Shown: piece by piece, positions 9,943-19,941 of the stretch | Numbering within the stretch: position 1 is the first letter of the stretch | How the letters are laid out: each line of letters starts with the position of its first letter | Made by a program: the position numbers and the translations under genes | Notes under the pieces: model-generated | Database searches by the model: none | Told to the model about the DNA's origin: nothing | What the model saw: the letters and a program-made list of their open reading frames with translations, nothing else | Assembly: GCA_019925095.2 (NCBI GenBank) | Contig: CM034413.1 | Coordinates: 1,307,001-1,371,000, forward strand | DNA length: 64,000 bases | From: Dendrolimus kikuchii | Lineage: Eukaryota > Arthropoda > Insecta > Lepidoptera > Lasiocampidae | Direction: 5' to 3'

Positions 9943-9978
9943 TATTAAGATTTTAACAATAGTTTTCATTGTCCACAG

Positions 9979-10146
9979 TAAAACCGAAATCAGTGGAACT
10001 AATCACGGACGAAGGCCAGATCTTGAGCGATAGGCAGGTCTTGGGACCCCTGATGGAGCGAACCACGATCAACGTTAGCTGCGTCGTGAAGGAGGGAAAG
10101 CCACAGCCTGAGGTTATTTGGTACTTCAATGGGAAAGAACTTAAAG
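9979..10146 (+). CDS. internal exon of an Ig-domain protein
   Basis: The 168-bp reading frame is bounded by TTTTCATTGTCCACAG on the left and GGTAAGTGATTT on the right, both good splice sites. Both intron phases are 1, the usual symmetry of Ig-domain exons. The peptide holds the first half of an Ig fold: the B-strand cysteine in INVSCVVKEG, P-x-P, and the C-strand tryptophan in EVIWYFNGKEL. The matching Tyr-x-Cys half should lie in the next exon. The GPLMERTTINVSC...GKPQPEV spacing resembles sidestep/hemicentin-like adhesion receptors, which act at the cell surface, but the exact family is inference. A preceding ATG/TTG in the same frame is intronic, not a start. This is the only convincing host coding sequence I see. 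Confidence 0.7.
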
Positions 10147-10311
10147 GTAAGTGATTTTTTTTGAGTTTTTAATTTCTTAAAATTTGTAAAATTACTCTAA
10201 AATTAACAATATTTTGAGGATAGGGAACGCTCCCTATAGTATGGGTACGTACCCATACTACGTGGCGAAATTTTATTTTTCAAATTAACAAACCCCCCCC
10301 CCTGAATACGG

Positions 10312-10503
10312 TATAGACCTAATGTGCACATTGTTAGATTTATAACGCGCTATCAGTGAAGAAAAACATCGTATCAAAACCTGCATATCGAGATAACCGA
10401 TGTGTGAAACTCGCCAATCCGCCTTGAACAAACTCAAGGAGAAATGAGAATAAGAAATGGGGTGCCCGTGCCCAGCAGTGGAACGTTTATGGGCTGTTAT
10501 TAA
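10312..10503 (+). repeat. SINE family D, headless and diverged
   Basis: It shares GACCTAATGTGCACATTGTT, CGAGATAACCGATGTGTGAA and the GCCCAGCAGTGGAACG tail with family D; the tRNA head is missing. A C-rich run (10293-10302) precedes it. Confidence 0.6.
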
Positions 10504-10763
10504 AATCATAAAAACTTGTGTCCCCTTAATTTCTGAACTGAATCGAAAATTATCCAAAAAAGTTAAAAAGCAGTAGAGCTTGTAAAATAATTTCAATGAA
10601 AATCTTATTAAACAAGATCCCTGCAACAGTTTTTGAAATATAAGTTATTTTTGATTTATAATACCAATTTTAAGAAATTAAAAAAAAAAACCTACTAATA
10701 GTTTTTAGTGTAATTCGTTCAAACACATATAAATAATATTTTAAATATTGTTATACAAATTTG

Positions 10764-11060
10764 GGTTCAAGCATGTGGAAAGAATGCATGATGAAAGAAT
10801 GACTAAACAGATATACAATGCAAAAGTGGATGGATGCAGAAGTCGTGGAAGGCCACGACACACCTTCCATGATCAAATTGATCGTGTACTAGCAGAAGGT
10901 GATGTCAGGAGCCTTAAGAACAGACGAGCGTGCATGACAAGAGCTATGAATGTCAAAGAACCAAGTGAGGTGTGTACGAATAAGCCTAAATGGCGCTCTG
11001 TTGTTCGTGCCTACCCCGCAAGGGAACTGGCGTGAAGTTATATATGTATGTATGTGTATA
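10764..11060 (+). mobile_element. RTE-like LINE family A, 3' end
   Basis: It encodes KHVERMHDERMTKQIYNAK through PARELA and stops, followed by a short GTATGTATG tail. Only the C-terminal ~90 residues of ORF2 remain. Diagnostic changes (RAMNVKEPSEVCTNK) separate it from the copy at 14512. Confidence 0.75.
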
Positions 11061-11306
11061 CAAATTACAGCATGAGTATGACGTTTATTAATTTCAAGTT
11101 AAGAAACAACCACACACTTATTTAATCAACTTAAAACCAACTTTAAACAAGTTGAGTACACATTTAATTAGTGGCAGCCCTATTGGGTAGATACGGGTGA
11201 ACTGCGCCCCATCTTTCCAGATTTATAGCTCATTCTGAGTACAGAATTGCGTTTTACGTTACACTGAACATGTGCCACCTCGGTCGTAGGGTTGATAAAC
11301 ATTTTA

Positions 11307-11340
11307 AAAACATAATAAAACTACGTTTAAACCGTTTTAA
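11307..11340 (+). repeat. family R repeat, left part before TTAA insertion
   Basis: AATAAAACTACGTTTAAACC then GTTTTAA, the left end of family R, stopping exactly at TTAA. It continues at 11762. Confidence 0.55.
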
Positions 11341-11757
11341 CCCTTCAGCTCATTATTAGCACATATGTGTCCGCGATGACAGTGCAGATCGCATTTGTGC
11401 ACGTGATTGTTTTTGTGTTGTTGTCTCACTCTGTTCATATAGGATTTGTATGAAATGGGTATATTTTCTTGGTATATTACGAGATGGTGATAGTGTTAGT
11501 CTTGCGGCTTTTGGAAGATCTGAAGGGTTTTTTATTTATTATTATTATTATATATATCTCTACGGACTCGAGTTCCGTACCCTTTTTTAATACTTAATTT
11601 CTATGAAAAATTTGAGACTCCGTACACGCTTATTGTTTATTTTTGTTAGTGTATGTGACATTATATGTAGTAATTTTTCTGTTTTGGTGTACCTTAAGAA
11701 TAACTTATTATATTAATTTATTCTAATTTTAATACTAATCTTCTCTGATCTGAAGGG
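11341..11757. mobile_element. piggyBac-like non-autonomous element (TTAA insertion)
   Basis: It begins CCCTTCAG and ends with the inverse CTGAAGGG, flanked on both sides by TTAA (11337-11340 and 11758-11761). TTAA duplications and CCC-starting termini are characteristic of the piggyBac superfamily. The interrupted R repeat reads GGTTTTAAGCGCGG at 3514 and 28891 with a single TTAA, so the empty site is visible in the same window. No transposase ORF is present, so it would depend on an outside enzyme. A further CTGAAGGG lies inside at 11520. Confidence 0.75.
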
Positions 11758-11761
11758 TTAA

Positions 11762-12360
11762 GCGGGGTAATTTATTTGATTTGTATTTCGACGTTTTAGC
11801 CACTTTTCAGTAGCCATGATCCCCGAAGACAAAGATGTCAAGTGTGAATGAGTATTGTAAAAGTTTCAAATTATTCCTCAAACGAATTCCTTAATGACAA
11901 ATTTGAATCATAATATCAATACATAATTAATAATAATATTTTAATTAAAGACATTAAATAATTAACAGACATATATTAAAATAATAATTAAAAAAAATAG
12001 ATATCTGTATAATTAATAAATAAAGGTAATAAATATTATCCAAGTTATATTTAATTAGGTATTTAATTATTTCATTAATATTTAATAGGTACCAACATCA
12101 AAGTTGCTACAAACGTGCTGCTGCTCTCTTAAGGGAAACTGGAACCTGATCCCTAATGCCGGAACACAACACCCAAGGTTGTTATGGCGACATACTTTAG
12201 ATCAGGGGTGGTAGCCATCCAGTCGGGCAAATGCCCTACCACCTGGCAAATTTTCATTTATTTAGTCTACCACCAACTTGTTCTTTATTGATTTTGATTA
12301 GTATTGGTATTGGTTATTATTTAAGCTACGGGAGTCTAATCTAATTTACGCAACCGCATC
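11762..12360 (+). repeat. family R repeat, right part, with nested insertions
   Basis: It continues GCGGGGTAATTTATTTGA, then CGACGTTTTAGCCACTTTTC, and resumes after a B fragment with GGGAGTCTAATCTAATTTAC, as in the copy at 3494. About 200 bp of AT-rich sequence (11890-12089) is extra relative to that copy. Confidence 0.45.
12090..12246 (-). repeat. family B fragment
   Basis: Internal part of a minus-strand B copy, from the CACCAAAG-like block to the CTACCACCTGG hairpin. Both ends are missing. Confidence 0.65.
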
Positions 12361-12736
12361 GCAACACGTTGTGGCTTGAAGAGAAGAATTATGAATAAAA
12401 AATATTTGAATTTATATTTGCTGAATGTAACCGCCAGCCCTATTTATAATAGCTCTTATATTTAAATTACATTGGCTTGATGTTCAATTAAAGCACTTTG
12501 CCCCGTCTCGGCTTCGAGGGGTAACGCACGGGAACACGGAAATTACCGGCACACTCTTAAACCGTCTCATGATCATCTTCAAGATGAAGATATATGCTTT
12601 TCTTGGTTGCTTAACCAAATAACGCAACCACGGGACAGCTTACCACTCTACTAATTTTGGTTATTACAGTTTTTTATATAACTGCAGTATAGCAGACACG
12701 CTGAGCAGCCCTGATTTTGAATTGTTTCAAAAATAA

Positions 12737-12752
12737 GGCGGGGGGGGGGGGG
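12737..12752. repeat. poly-G tract
   Basis: An uninterrupted run of about 14 G in otherwise AT-rich DNA. Confidence 0.8.
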
Positions 12753-12880
12753 CAAAAAATGGAAAAAATGCCGCTTCCGCTTGCCTATATTTTTAGCTTA
12801 ATCATCATCATCTATAAATGTGTCTGTATTTATGTACGTACTAAATTTCTTCTACTCCACCTACATCGCCAGATTAATTA

Positions 12881-12992
12881 AGAATTTCTTTTAAGCTAGG
12901 TTGCCTGGTTGTTTTGCCAAGAAGTATTGTAATTATGCATTTTGTTTTTTTTTTTGGTGAGAAATAAAGTGTTATCTATCTATCTATTAACA
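12881..12992 (+). repeat. LINE family J 3' tail
   Basis: TTAAGAATTTC, GGTTGCCTGGTTG and AATAAAGTGTTATCTATC with a CTAT repeat tail match the J 3' UTR at 51028 and 56244. The GATCGC hairpin is deleted here. Confidence 0.5.
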
Positions 12993-13008
12993 TCATTTCA
13001 ACCATTCA

Positions 13009-13190
13009 ATTGATCGTGTACTAGCAGAAGGTGATGTCAGGAGCCTTAAGAACAGACGAGCTTGCATGACAAGAGTTATGAATGTCAAAGAGGCAAGTGA
13101 GGTGTGTAAGAATAAGCCTAAATGGCACTCTGTTGTTCGTGCCTACCCCGCAAGGGAACTGGCGTGAAGTTATGTATGTATGTATGTATC
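13009..13190 (+). mobile_element. RTE-like LINE family A, short 3' end
   Basis: From ATTGATCGTGTACTAGCAG to the (ATGT)n tail; encodes only about 55 residues of the ORF2 end. It shares GAGCTTGCATGAC, AAAGAGGCAAG and AATGGCACTCTG with the copies at 29148 and (in part) 29895, marking a subfamily. Confidence 0.75.
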
Positions 13191-13479
13191 ATTTCAACCA
13201 TCAGACGCTCACTGATGGACCACGCGTGCATCTGTGGTTTTTAACCTGTCTACATGCCCCGCGAAAAGTAATTAATGTGCTTAAAGTACTGGACGTTTTA
13301 GTGGTCAAAGTTACGTTTATGATGATTTGTATAGTTGTCTGCGAAGTTTGAATTTGCCACCCGGGACATGGGCTCCACTTGAAGATCCGGCTCTGACACT
13401 GACGACCTACCAGATGGAAAGCGATCGCCGTCGCCTATGGCCGTAGTCTTTAGGATGTAACGAGGGAGCGGAATAGGGC

Positions 13480-13808
13480 CATTGGAACTCTCACCCATCG
13501 CACGAAGTACGACAAGCTCAAGGCTAACCGTTTCACGCCGATATTCTGTGCGAGCGTTGGTATCACGTCGTGGTACGTACGTCGTAAGAGGCGACAAAAC
13601 AACCTGCCTGTCTAGATGGCTACTCTTGTTCTAGAGTATGCCGCCATGACAACTTTGAATTGTGTTCCGGCATCAGTGGCCAGGTTCCAGTCTCCCTTGA
13701 GAGAACAGCATTTGCAACGTTGATGTTGCATTTGTCCATAGGCGATGGTAATCGCTTTCCATCAGGTGAGCCGTCTGCCTGTCTACTGACCTCATGCAAT
13801 AAAAAAAT
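13480..13808 (+). repeat. CR1-like LINE 3' UTR joined to family B-type tail
   Basis: GCTAACCGTTTCACGCCGAT, then GTCGTAAGAGGCGAC, then the B-type 3' half ending in ACCTCATGCAATAAAAAAA. The first block is typical of lepidopteran CR1-like LINE 3' ends and recurs at 60063-60150. This copy shows where the B tail comes from. Confidence 0.55.
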
Positions 13809-13832
13809 CATACCAAAATAACCGGCCGTAAA

Positions 13833-14135
13833 ATAATAATAACAGCCCGTAACTGTTCCACTGCTGGGCCCGGGCCTCCCATTGTAGAGGGAACGGACAG
13901 TATACCCGCCACGCTTGTCCAAGGCGGCTTGGCAGGTTTGACACATCGGTTATCTCGATGTGCAGGTTGCGTCACGATGTTTTCCTTCACCGTTATTACC
14001 ACGTGGTAATTGTGACAATATGCACATTAGGTCAGAAAACTGCCTAAGTGATGCATGCGTTCCGGCCAGGATTGAACCCGCGCCCTTTGAGCTTGGGACG
14101 CGTGCGCTAGCCATTACGCTTCCACGACTTTAAGG
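13833..14135 (-). repeat. SINE family D, full length
   Basis: On the minus strand it has the tRNA-like head (TAATGGCTAGCGCACGCGTC and GGGTTCAATCCTGG), the ACATCGTGACGC body, and the CCAGCAGTGG tail. The B box has one change from the copy at 9652. Confidence 0.7.
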
Positions 14136-14511
14136 CTAATAGACACGGCTCTAAAAGCTGTAACCAAAATACTCATTCCAGCAAGACTACTACGTAAACA
14201 TATTTATTTTTTAAAAGTATCCGACAGTATAACCATAAATTTAAGGCCTAACAATAAATAACAATAAATCTAAACCAAAACTGGATACTTATAATTTAGA
14301 AAAAGGGCACAGTCCACAAACAAACCAAGACACACAAAGAGCCTAAAAATTAATAACCCAGGCACAGAAAAGAAAAAAACAACACACATGGCACTAGATA
14401 GGACAATATATATAAGTATAGATATAAGGCCCACACTGCACATGCACTTCCTCACAACACCAGCATGTAACAGATACACTCTACATTAGTATAAGTTTAG
14501 TATTAAAATTA

Positions 14512-14838
14512 GAGTGTCGGGGTGAAGGTAAGGAAAGGAATGCTCCGGTGGTTCGGGCATGTGGAAAGAATGCATGATGAAGGAATGACTAAACAGATAT
14601 ACAATGCAAAAGTGGATGGACGCAGAAGTCGTGGAAGGCCACGACACACCTTCCATGATCAAATTGATCGTGTACTAGCGGAGGGTGATGTCAGGAGCCT
14701 TAAGAACAGACGAGCGTGCATGACAAGAGTTATGAATGTCAAAGAAGCAAGTGAGGTGTGTAAGAATGGACCTAAATGGCGCTCTGTTGTTCGTGCCTAC
14801 CCCGCAAGGGAACTGGCGTGAAGTTATGTATGTATGTA
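14512..14838 (+). mobile_element. RTE-like LINE family A, 3' end with intact ORF tail
   Basis: It encodes 99 uninterrupted residues from KVRKGMLRWFGHVERMHDE to PARELA and stop, followed by GTATGTATG. Its residues match the minus-strand copies at 5995 and 46688 most closely (KNGPKWRSVV), a second subfamily. 5'-truncated. Confidence 0.75.
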
Positions 14839-14984
14839 AAAATTATATATCATAACTGGACCTACTTATGCAAAACAGAACCAATCCACAAACATGCCAA
14901 AATTGGGTTAAGGATGCAGAAGACTTTCAAAATGCGCCTTCTATCGACTCAATAAAAATCATAACGAGAAAATATAATAAAACT

Positions 14985-15115
14985 ATATTTTCAGTGAAAA
15001 GTGGCCGAAACGTCGGAAAACCCAAAATCAAATCAAATTACCGCGCTTAAAACCGTTAAAACGTAGTTTTATTATGTATACAAGTCGCGAAAACTTAAGA
15101 AAATATTATGAGAAA
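14985..15115 (-). repeat. family R repeat, one arm
   Basis: AAAAGTGGCCGAAACGTCGG, ATTACCGCGCTTAAAACCG, AACGTAGTTTTATTATG, then CAAGTCGCGAAAACTTAAG, the inverse of the left arm at 3494 and the same outer sequence as at 3771. Confidence 0.5.
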
Positions 15116-15250
15116 AAAACTTGAGAGGTGTCAAGGGACACCCGGATGGAACAAAGTTCCTTTCGATTAATTAGTGAAGGAATTGTAATAAAATTTTATT
15201 TTTTTTAAGTTATAATAATATTTATGAAAATATCTGGCTTGCTTTCTATA

Positions 15251-15287
<37 letters not shown>

Positions 15288-15290
15288 GAA
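15251..15290. repeat. (GA)n(GACA)n microsatellite
   Basis: About eleven AG units followed by ACAG units. Confidence 0.85.
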
Positions 15291-15547
15291 ACATGCGACG
15301 CCGCACAGCTTACAATAGCTTGCAAAAAGTGTCGTGACAACTTTTCGTAAGAATTTTTTCCGTCTAGCCCCCTTTCACAACGCGCGATAAGGAACTTCGT
15401 TCCAAATATAATATACAATATTCTAAATGTTTTTTTCCAAACTATAGACATTTTTTTGTACGCAAAATTTTAATAAAAATGGCTTTTTCTCAAAACTGTC
15501 AGTATGTGGGTTGGTTCCATTTTGCATAAGTAAGTCCAACTGTATTA

Positions 15548-15890
15548 TAAAGGGTCCAAAGATCTGGCAACGTTGCCTCTTTTCTCTATATAATTAGAAA
15601 TCTTCCCTCACTTGAACCCTTTGCCAGCAAACTTAATATTCAAGCAGCGTATAGGACCGTAACAAAACAAACATTTAAAATGTTTACCGCGGGACGGTCG
15701 TCGGTTCGATTCCGTGCCGATATTTATTGTTTGTACGAGCGCCGTTGAATGCAAAGCGGGGTAGTCCCGTTTTATCTGTTTGAGTAGGTCAGTAGGGGAT
15801 GGAGGGATATATATTCACTACGACGGGTTTTTCTTACGTCTATTTATGGGTTGAGTGCGAATACGTTAGGCTGTATTCTAGGACCATAGT
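15548..15890. other. anonymous sequence
   Basis: Contains a possible diverged tRNA-SINE B-box motif (GGTTCGATTCCG near 15704) but no other support and no coding signal. Confidence 0.3.
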
Positions 15891-15894
15891 CTTA

Positions 15895-16080
15895 TACTAA
15901 TATATAAAGCTGAAGAGTTTGTTTGAACGCGCTAATCTCAGAAACTACTGGTCTGATTTGAAAAATTCTTTCACTGTTAGATAGCCCATTTATCTAGGAA
16001 GGCTATAGACTATATATCATCACGTTAAGACCAATAGAAGCAGAGCACCAATGAAGAATATTTCAAAATCGGGGTTTTTT
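15895..16080 (+). repeat. Helitron-like family E, 3' truncated
   Basis: It matches the 1455 copy from ACTAATATATAAAGCTGAAG to CCAATGAAGAATATTTC, then ends at a T run before the B fragment. Confidence 0.55.
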
Positions 16081-16087
16081 TTAACTT

Positions 16088-16141
16088 ACTTTTTTTTTAT
16101 CGCAGGAGATCAGCAGACAGGCAGACGGCCCACTTGATGGA
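16088..16141 (-). repeat. family B tail fragment
   Basis: Only the 3' tail of a minus-strand B copy (TTATCGCAGGAGATCAGCAG through CACTTGATGGAAA). It ends abruptly at the family A copy at 16147. Confidence 0.65.
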
Positions 16142-16146
16142 AATAT

Positions 16147-16366
16147 ATAACTTCACGCCAGTTCCCTTGCGGGGTAGGCACGAACAACAGAGCGCCATTT
16201 AGGCTTATTCTTACACACCTCACTTGCTTCTTTGACATTCATACTCTTGTCATGCACGCTCGTCTGTTCTTAAGGCTCCTGACATCACCTTCTGCTAGTA
16301 CACGATCAAATTGATCATGTAAGGTGTGTCGTGGCCTTCCACGACTTCTGCATCCATCTACTTTTG
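16147..16366 (-). mobile_element. RTE-like LINE family A, 3' end
   Basis: Starts at AACTTCACGCCAGTTCCC (the ORF2 stop region) and runs to CATCTACTTTTGG. It has a one-base deletion at TTCATACTCTTGTC, so the frame is broken. The tail repeat is missing and the copy abuts a truncated B element. Confidence 0.7.
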
Positions 16367-16589
16367 GAAACAGCTTAGCTTTCAAATAAAGATCCTGCTT
16401 TGAGGTAACCACCGTTCCTTTCCTTCACCATCGACCACCGTATTCACAAATTTACGAATTGTTAGTATTTCCGGATCGTGACAATCACTATTGGATTTTT
16501 TTTTTCGATTTCTTCGTTACGTTCTTAACCCATAGGAGTTTTGAAGATTTGTAGCACTGTGAATTTTAATTTTTTTTAAACAATACTAA

Positions 16590-16770
16590 GACATATGTTT
16601 TGGAGTTTTTTTTTGCCTCTTCTTCTTAAACAGCTCTAACACGTAGAGTTAATTTTTAATTTATACGTGTTTTAATATGACCTTCAAAAATGTTGGTCAG
16701 TAGAACTTCCTTCCTTCTGCGAACTACTTCCACTTATAGTTAATTATATATTTATTTTTAATTTAATTCT
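16590..16770 (+). repeat. LINE family L 3' tail, diverged
   Basis: TTCTTCTTAAACAGC, AATATGACCTTCAAAAATG and CAGTAGAACTTCC match, in order, the LINE tails at 20341 and 22894. Confidence 0.4.
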
Positions 16771-16817
16771 TTTTGCATTTTCTTTGCCTTATTAATTTTG
16801 ACAACATCATTTATTCG

Positions 16818-16891
16818 TTTACATTTGACAATAATTAATTAAATTATTAGCAATATACTACTAATTTAATTAATCAATGTCAAATGTACAT
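16818..16891. repeat. short AT-rich palindrome
   Basis: TACATTTGACA...TAATTAATTAAATTA is repeated in inverse as TAATTTAATTAA...TGTCAAATGTAC, a hairpin of about 30 bp per arm. Confidence 0.55.
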
Positions 16892-17135
16892 TTATTAAAT
16901 TTAAAGTCTTTTGCGTATTTAAAATGTATAATTTTATGTTTTACAGCTTTTTATGTACTTAATTTATATATATTATTTATTTGTAATATTTATGTTAGAC
17001 ATATGTAAGGCGAGTGACAAGTGTGATTTATGACAATATTATGTAGTAATGAATGAAAAGGTTCTGTTCATCGCAAATTGTAAATGCTGTGCACTCCTTT
17101 AATGGGTTCACACATCAGAACTATTATATTAAACG

Positions 17136-17300
17136 ACTAGCTGTGCCCGCGACGTATTGGTCCTTAGCGTGATGATATATAGCCTATAGCCTTCCTCGAT
17201 AAATGGGCTGTCTAACACTGAAAGAAATTTTCAAATCAGACCAGTAGTTCCTGAGATTAGCGCGTTTAAACAAATAAAGTCTTCAGCTTTATATGTGTGT
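17136..17300 (-). repeat. Helitron-like family E, internally deleted
   Basis: CTAGCTGTGCCCGCGACG at the left joins directly to TTGGTCCTTAGCGTGATG, skipping about 80 bp present at 26713. It ends at CTTCAGCTTTATAT. Confidence 0.55.
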
Positions 17301-17404
17301 GCTGTTGGTGTGCCTTAAATAAATAAATAAATAAACTTGGAATAAGTAAAAATGTTTGATGTTAATATGACCGTGTTGACACTTGATTTGACAGTTAATC
17401 TGCA

Positions 17405-17747
17405 ATTACCGAAGTAAGAAAGAGAGTTGGTCTGAAAGAGAGTGTCGGGGTGAAGTTAAGGAAAGGAATGCTCCGGTGGTTCGGGCATGTGGAAAGAATG
17501 CATGATGAAAGAATGACTAAACAGATATACAATGCAAAAGTGGATGGATGCAGAAGTCGTGGAAGGCCACGACACACCTTCCATGATCAAATTGATCGTG
17601 TACTAGCAAATTGATGTCAGGAGATTAAGAACAGACGAGCGTGCATGACAAGAGTTATGAATGTCAAAATGAGGTGTGTAAATTTGGCGCTCTGTTGTTC
17701 GTGCCTACCCCGCAAGGGAACTGGCGTGAAGTTATGTATGTATGTGT
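17405..17747 (+). mobile_element. RTE-like LINE family A, 3' end with deletions
   Basis: From ACCGAAGTAAGAAAGAGAG to the ATGT tail. Deletions at ACTAGCA|AATTGATGTC, GTCAAAA|TGAGG and GTAA|ATTTGGC break the frame that other copies keep. Confidence 0.7.
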
Positions 17748-18031
17748 ATCTGCAATTATGAATCGTTATGACAAATCACTTTTGGCGGATCGTTTGTTCG
17801 CGATTCGTCTTTTGTTTGTATTCTTTATGATAAATCACGATTCGGAACGTGTATATGAATGTCTATGCGTCTTTGAAGAATCTAATATCGTAAAGCTGAA
17901 GAGTTTGTTAATAATAAATTGCCAACGATGAATGCCTATCCCATGAGCGTTTTCGAGGTATATTTGAGACAAACTTTCAGAAAGACAAAATTACTAAAAA
18001 ATGTCTTTTATGATTTTTTGCGTTGTACAAA

Positions 18032-18200
18032 TTAGAAAGAAAGAAAAGAAAGAAAATATTTTATTTAGGACAAAAACTAAATTAATGTAAATAGAAAAAG
18101 AAAAAACAAAATAAGTCCTAAATTGGACCCAGTCTCAGCATAATGCTAGCCAACAAGGTCTAGCGCTGTTCTTCCGTCTGGGACCAAAAAGTGAAGTCAC
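18032..18200 (-). repeat. LINE family T 3' tail, (CTTT)n type
   Basis: On the minus strand it has the AGCGCTG...TGCTGAGACTGGG block and ends with ATATTTTC followed by a TTTCTTTC repeat. The same layout occurs at 36340 and 47225. Confidence 0.5.
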
Positions 18201-18437
18201 GGTGGACAATACAACACATAACAACAAATAAATATATGGAATAATGCAGTTTGTTAAAGTTGAATGAAATGTAGACTAAATTAAAAACGTAATACCTACA
18301 TATATAAAATAACAGTAGCAGCAACGAAACAAAATATATCTATCTATAAATTAACCAAATTTTATTAAATTAAAATAAATAAATTCATACTCATATAGCA
18401 CTTGTGTCGTGCCTGAGATTTTTTTTTTTAATTCGTT

Positions 18438-18660
18438 TTTAATTATGTATTTTTTAACCGACTTCAAAAAAAGGAGGAGGTTCTCAATTCGTCGGGATCT
18501 TTTTTTTTGTTGCTTTTTTTATGTATGTTCACCGATTACTCCGAGATTTATGATCCGATTTACGTGATTCTTTTTTTTGTTTGAGGCGTAATAGCTGCCA
18601 TTTGGTCCCCTAAAAATTAACATAGTTTGGCCCAGTAGTTTTCATTTTGTTGTTCCCGTT
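18438..18660 (+). repeat. interspersed repeat family S
   Basis: TTTTTAACCGACTTCAAAAA, GGAGGAGGTTCTCAATTCG, GTTCACCGATTACTCCGAG. An inverted diverged copy is at 37262-37412 and a fragment lies at 33095. Common in Lepidoptera; class not certain. Confidence 0.5.
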
Positions 18661-18824
18661 TCGCTAATCTAGAGTGTACGTGGTGAATAAATTCAGTTGT
18701 TCCTAATTTTAAAATCTATACTATAATACTCGTAAATCAGTAAATGATTCAAGTTCGTACAATGCGATTAAAAATAATAATAGCTTAAGAAATAAGTTAA
18801 TTTTTACTTTTTAGTTTTTGAAGT

Positions 18825-18990
18825 CAGACATAATTCGGTCCAGAGATTCCGAAAATGAAATGAATTTTTGTCTGTCTGTCTGTTAAAATATCACGTGATA
18901 CCTATTCAACGGATTTCAATTAAACTCGGTATAAAACTAGCTTATATCCCGGGATATAACTTAGGATAAAAGTTGCAGCAAAAAATGGTA
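18825..18990 (+). repeat. diverged interspersed repeat
   Basis: TGTCTGTCTGTCTG, ACGGATTTCAATTAAACTCG and AGCTTATATCCCGGGATATA. A related block is at 20600-20680. Confidence 0.3.
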
Positions 18991-19013
18991 TTACTTCATG
19001 TCTTTATTAACTA

Positions 19014-19150
19014 TACTAATATTATAAAGCTGAAGAGTTTGTTTGTTTAAACGTGCTAATCTCAGGAGCCGTTGGTCCGATTTGAAAAATTCTTTCAGTG
19101 TTGAATAGTGACGGTTTATCGAGATTAGAATTTACTCGGCTATAGGCCCA
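19014..19150 (+). repeat. Helitron-like family E, 3' truncated
   Basis: ACTAATATTATAAAGCTGAA then GTTTAAACGTGCTAATCTC, as in the copy at 1455; it diverges after about 110 bp. Confidence 0.5.
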
Positions 19151-19611
19151 GCTATATTACATTTGTCATTAAAAATTAAATTTCTTGGATTGGCACTGGT
19201 CATTACTAAAAGGAAAAATCCAATAATGTATACCCTGAAGGTGTAAAAAAATCGGCAACCACACATATTGTAATCCTCAAAATCCTTGTGTTACAACGGC
19301 GTGCGCTGTAAATAACGAAAACTATTGATTTATAGAACAAAACAATAGTAGCTAACCACAGAGGCCGTGGCAGAACATAATAACTACTGTCTACAAAAAA
19401 GTATCCCGTGTTCCGCAAAGTATGTACCGCGGCACACTGGTGTATGGTCTTAATTGTGCCTCGGAAAAATAAGGTTATGCTGCAATTTAATAAGTTGTTT
19501 ATTATTTAATATTTTCTACATAAATATATTAAATATAAATATTGCCGTCGCTATCAAAAACTCTTTTGCATTCGTTGTAGTTGGTGAAATTCTTAAACGT
19601 GTGTATCGCGG

Positions 19612-19935
19612 GCCCCCTTTTTTTTTTTTTTTTTGGCCCGTTTGAGGACTAAGCCGCGACAGGCACAGAAGCCTGGGGGGATGTTCAAGACGTGTGAATT
19701 CAATGGGGGTGGCACTAGCGTGCCCGGTAGAACTGGTGCCACGCTATTGCCACTCCCATTATTACACTAAAACCCCTGGGTGTTCCGTCCTGACATTATG
19801 CCATTCTACGGGAAATGGGCTGCCCGATCCGCGGTGCCCTGGCAGGCGTGGGCCCCCCTCACTGGGCCTCTTCCTATGCCAGGGGACGTATGGCTAAGGT
19901 CTATTCCATGCGTGGTTGTAGCCAAATATCACGGC
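19612..19935. other. GC-rich block of unknown nature
   Basis: A sharply GC-rich stretch (GGGCCCCC, then a T run, then GGGGTGGCACTAGCGTGCCC) in AT-rich surroundings. Overlapping short ORFs here have no recognisable motif. A loosely similar GC-rich block lies at 40730-41000. It could be a LINE 3' region or foreign insertion. Confidence 0.3.
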
Positions 19936-19941
19936 GAATAT

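Larger units (their letters stand above)
14856..15540. mobile_element. MITE family Q, split by a ~430-bp insert
   Basis: The outer parts (14856-14974 and 15404-15540) match the complete 259-bp element at 27649-27907 in inverted orientation, including the CTGGACCTACTTATGC end. The middle (14975-15403) is foreign: it contains a family R right arm and a (GA)n(GACA)n stretch. Confidence 0.55.

Noticed and set aside
19612..19935. CpG-island-like promoter
   Set aside because: GC-rich but with no initiator, exon or ORF support; more likely an inserted repeat.
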